A DNA stretch of 15,687 bases from JBCDBL01 sp039183635 (GTDB lineage Bacteria > Pseudomonadota > Alphaproteobacteria > Caulobacterales > Parvularculaceae), in contig JBCDBL010000104.1 of the NCBI GenBank assembly GCA_039183635.1, positions 1 through 15,687 on the forward strand, read 5' to 3'. Positions 14,228 through 15,687 of the stretch are shown here, in pieces. The translations under genes and the position numbers were made by a program. The stretch's first letter is position 1. Every line of letters begins with the position of its first letter. Below the pieces are notes generated by a model. The model saw nothing but the letters and a program-made list of their open reading frames with translations. It did no database searches and was not told the DNA's origin.

Positions 14228-15586
14228 ATGGGCGCTCAGGCGTTTCGCCTTACGAACACCGACATCGACAACGGCTTGAAGAACGACCACTTCGAGGTTG
14301 TTTTTCAACCCATTTTCACCCTGACCGACGGGGCTTTGTCGCGCCTGGAAGCGTTTATTCGCTGGAATCATCCCGGCCTTGGCCAATTGCCGCCTGGCGC
14401 ATTCATACCGTTTTTCGAGGCTCAGGGGCGCATCGGCGAACTTACCCGGTTCGTGGCCGACAAAGCCCTCGCCGCGCATAAAGATCGCGGCGGCGCCGAC
14501 GGCGGGCCGAGCGTGTCGGTGAACATCTCCACCGTCGATCTGGCAGATGCAAGTTTCCCCGAGCATATCGAGCTGGCCCTGCGTCGCCTCGACATCGCGC
14601 CGCACAATCTGACCCTGGAATGCCCTTTGCCGGAGGACGATAACGACATCGACCGCATGGCCCTCGCCCTGGCCAAACTCAAAGACATCGGCGTGCGTTT
14701 AGCCGTAGAGGCGCGCGGGCGCGTCATCGACCGTCTCAGCCTGTTCGATCCGTTTCCATTCGACGAAATAAAAACCGGCGGCGCAGCCATCTTGCGCTTC
14801 GCAAGGACCGTACGCGGTCCCGGCCTGTCGGCGATTTCCGATCTGCTGGATTTTGCAAAAGAGCACAACGCAACCACGGTGGCCGTCGGCGTTGAGGACC
14901 AGGCGTCCCTCTCGGCTTTGCGCGGCCTCGGGTTCAAAGCGGCCCAAGGCAACCATCTGGCCCGTCCGGCGGCCCTTGACGACTTCGCCCTGGCGCGCAT
15001 TAACGACGTACGCGAACGGCTGGGCCTGACAGCGCTGCCGTTGGACGAGCTGCGCTTTTCCCCGCCAAAAGCGGCGGAACGGCCTCGCCCGCCGCGCCCC
15101 CATGTCGGCGCGCGCCTGGCCTTGAACCTGCCGCGTTTCACCCAGGACGAATCGGCGCAGGACGCCGCCCCCGCGCCCGTCGGCCAGAGCGCCCCCGACG
15201 AGGCGCCTGCTCCTGAGGCGCGTCCAAGCGAAGCGGTGCGCGGCGCGGCCGAGGCCTTCAACCCTTACGCCAAGCAACTCCAGGAGCGCCTCACCGAAGC
15301 CTATGAAGACGCGGACGCGGAAACACAAAGTCCTCAGAGCGACCGAGAAACGCCTGTTTCCGCTCCTGGGGACGGACCGTTTGAAGATGAAGCCGAAGTC
15401 GTCATCCAACATGGAAAAGATCTCGACATCCCCGAACCGCCGGCGGCGCCGACGGCGCGCCCTGCGCAGACCCGCCGCCCCCGCGCCCGTGTTCGTCGGA
15501 AGCGCTGGCTGAAGATCAACGGATTTTGGCCAAAAAGCTGGAAACGCTGGTGGCGTCGCGTCACCTCTGACAGCGAGGCTTACTAA
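14228..15586 (+). CDS. Degenerate EAL-domain protein with disordered tail
   Basis: Protein of 452 aa with an EAL fold at about residues 10-270. Retained: VVFQPIF (24-30), a Glu41 motif reading EAF rather than EAL, Arg45-Trp46, Asn99 in NIS, Glu131 in TLE, and Lys182 in FDEIK. Lost: the metal-binding Asp-Asp of the canonical DDFGTG loop is Glu161-Ala162 in VEARGRV, and AEGVE reads AVGVE. Cyclic-di-GMP hydrolysis is therefore unlikely; nucleotide binding or protein scaffolding is more plausible. Residues about 285-415 are Pro/Ala/Glu-rich and probably disordered, and the end is basic with five Trp. ATG 14228 is preferred over ATG 14171: the extra 19 codons are rich in rare CGA, GGA, GGG and ATA and contain a perfect palindrome. 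The gene follows the receiver gene by 143 bp. Confidence 0.85.
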   Translation: MGAQAFRLTNTDIDNGLKNDHFEVVFQPIFTLTDGALSRLEAFIRWNHPGLGQLPPGAFIPFFEAQGRIGELTRFVADKALAAHKDRGGADGGPSVSVNISTVDLADASFPEHIELALRRLDIAPHNLTLECPLPEDDNDIDRMALALAKLKDIGVRLAVEARGRVIDRLSLFDPFPFDEIKTGGAAILRFARTVRGPGLSAISDLLDFAKEHNATTVAVGVEDQASLSALRGLGFKAAQGNHLARPAALDDFALARINDVRERLGLTALPLDELRFSPPKAAERPRPPRPHVGARLALNLPRFTQDESAQDAAPAPVGQSAPDEAPAPEARPSEAVRGAAEAFNPYAKQLQERLTEAYEDADAETQSPQSDRETPVSAPGDGPFEDEAEVVIQHGKDLDIPEPPAAPTARPAQTRRPRARVRRKRWLKINGFWPKSWKRWWRRVTSDSEAY

Positions 15587-15622
15587 GACATTCCAGAGCA
15601 AGTTGCAGGCGAAGCGGATCGC

Positions 15623-15661
15623 CGGTTCGTCATCTGAAATCCTCTAAAACATGGCGAACCG
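15623..15661. repeat. 11-bp inverted repeat near the right edge
   Basis: CGGTTCGTCAT (15623-15633) and ATGGCGAACCG (15651-15661) are inverted copies with 10 of 11 matches around a 17-base AT-leaning centre. The right arm overlaps a possible start codon. An operator or a recombination core site are both conceivable; neither can be shown here. Confidence 0.35.
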
Positions 15662-15687
15662 CACACACCTCACCTGGAAGCGCCCTA
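15651..15687 (+). CDS. Possible start of a further gene, cut by the window end
   Basis: An ATG opens a frame for 12 codons (MANRTHLTWKRP) that runs off the window. No ribosome binding site is seen before it. The Thr-His-Leu opening is faintly like the N-termini of some tyrosine recombinases, but 12 residues cannot support a call. Confidence 0.25.
   Translation, partial: MANRTHLTWKRP

Noticed and set aside
14699..15601. Open frame of 300 codons opposite the EAL gene
   Set aside because: Arg/Gly/Ala-rich antisense frame without motifs; the + strand has a recognisable EAL fold.
15621..15650. GGTTCG near the right edge as the T-arm of a tRNA gene
   Set aside because: No acceptor stem, anticodon arm or CCA-proximal pairing could be drawn around it.

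Overview
The window reads as a chromosomal segment of a GC-rich alphaproteobacterium, possibly of the Caulobacterales/Hyphomonadales/Parvularculales type. The reasons are the divergent aspS / rnd neighbourhood, the style of nadK and egtB, and the palindromic REP-like elements. Thirteen complete protein genes are supported, plus a possible gene start at the right edge. No rRNA, tRNA, IS element or CRISPR array was seen.

Layout. 1-140: two inverted REP-like palindromes downstream of aspS. 167-1975 (-): aspS, of the non-discriminating AspRS type. 2104-2721 (-): a TRIC/UPF0126 membrane channel. 2806-3954 (+): rnd (RNase D), divergent from the channel gene. 3962-5977 (-): a markedly AT-rich gene for a secreted lipoprotein with one cadherin-like domain and six FG-GAP-type calcium loops; it is the clearest candidate for horizontal acquisition. 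6077-7183 (+): a RecD/Dda-like superfamily 1 helicase. 7326-7757 (+): a lipoprotein c-type cytochrome. 7847-8545 (+): a membrane-anchored SGNH hydrolase. 8570-11580 (-): a three-gene unit read egtB, then a class II aldolase/adducin protein, then a predicted outer-membrane beta-barrel; the last two overlap by one base (TGATG). 11748-13584 (+): nadK followed 4 bp later by an AbrB-type membrane protein with a TTG start. 13662-14084 (+): a stand-alone receiver protein. 14228-15586 (+): a degenerate EAL-domain protein with a long disordered tail ending in a Trp/Arg-rich segment. The last 100 bases hold an inverted repeat and possibly the start of another gene.

How the genes relate. Most are core functions: Asp/Asn-tRNA charging, RNA processing, NADP supply, electron transfer. 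The less ordinary parts are: (a) the FG-GAP lipoprotein island; (b) the egtB-aldolase-barrel operon, with no egtD in the window; (c) the receiver plus degenerate EAL pair, which looks like signalling by binding or scaffolding rather than by c-di-GMP hydrolysis. I did not find a clear defence system or mobile element. Functional calls rest on motifs read by eye; no database search was run.
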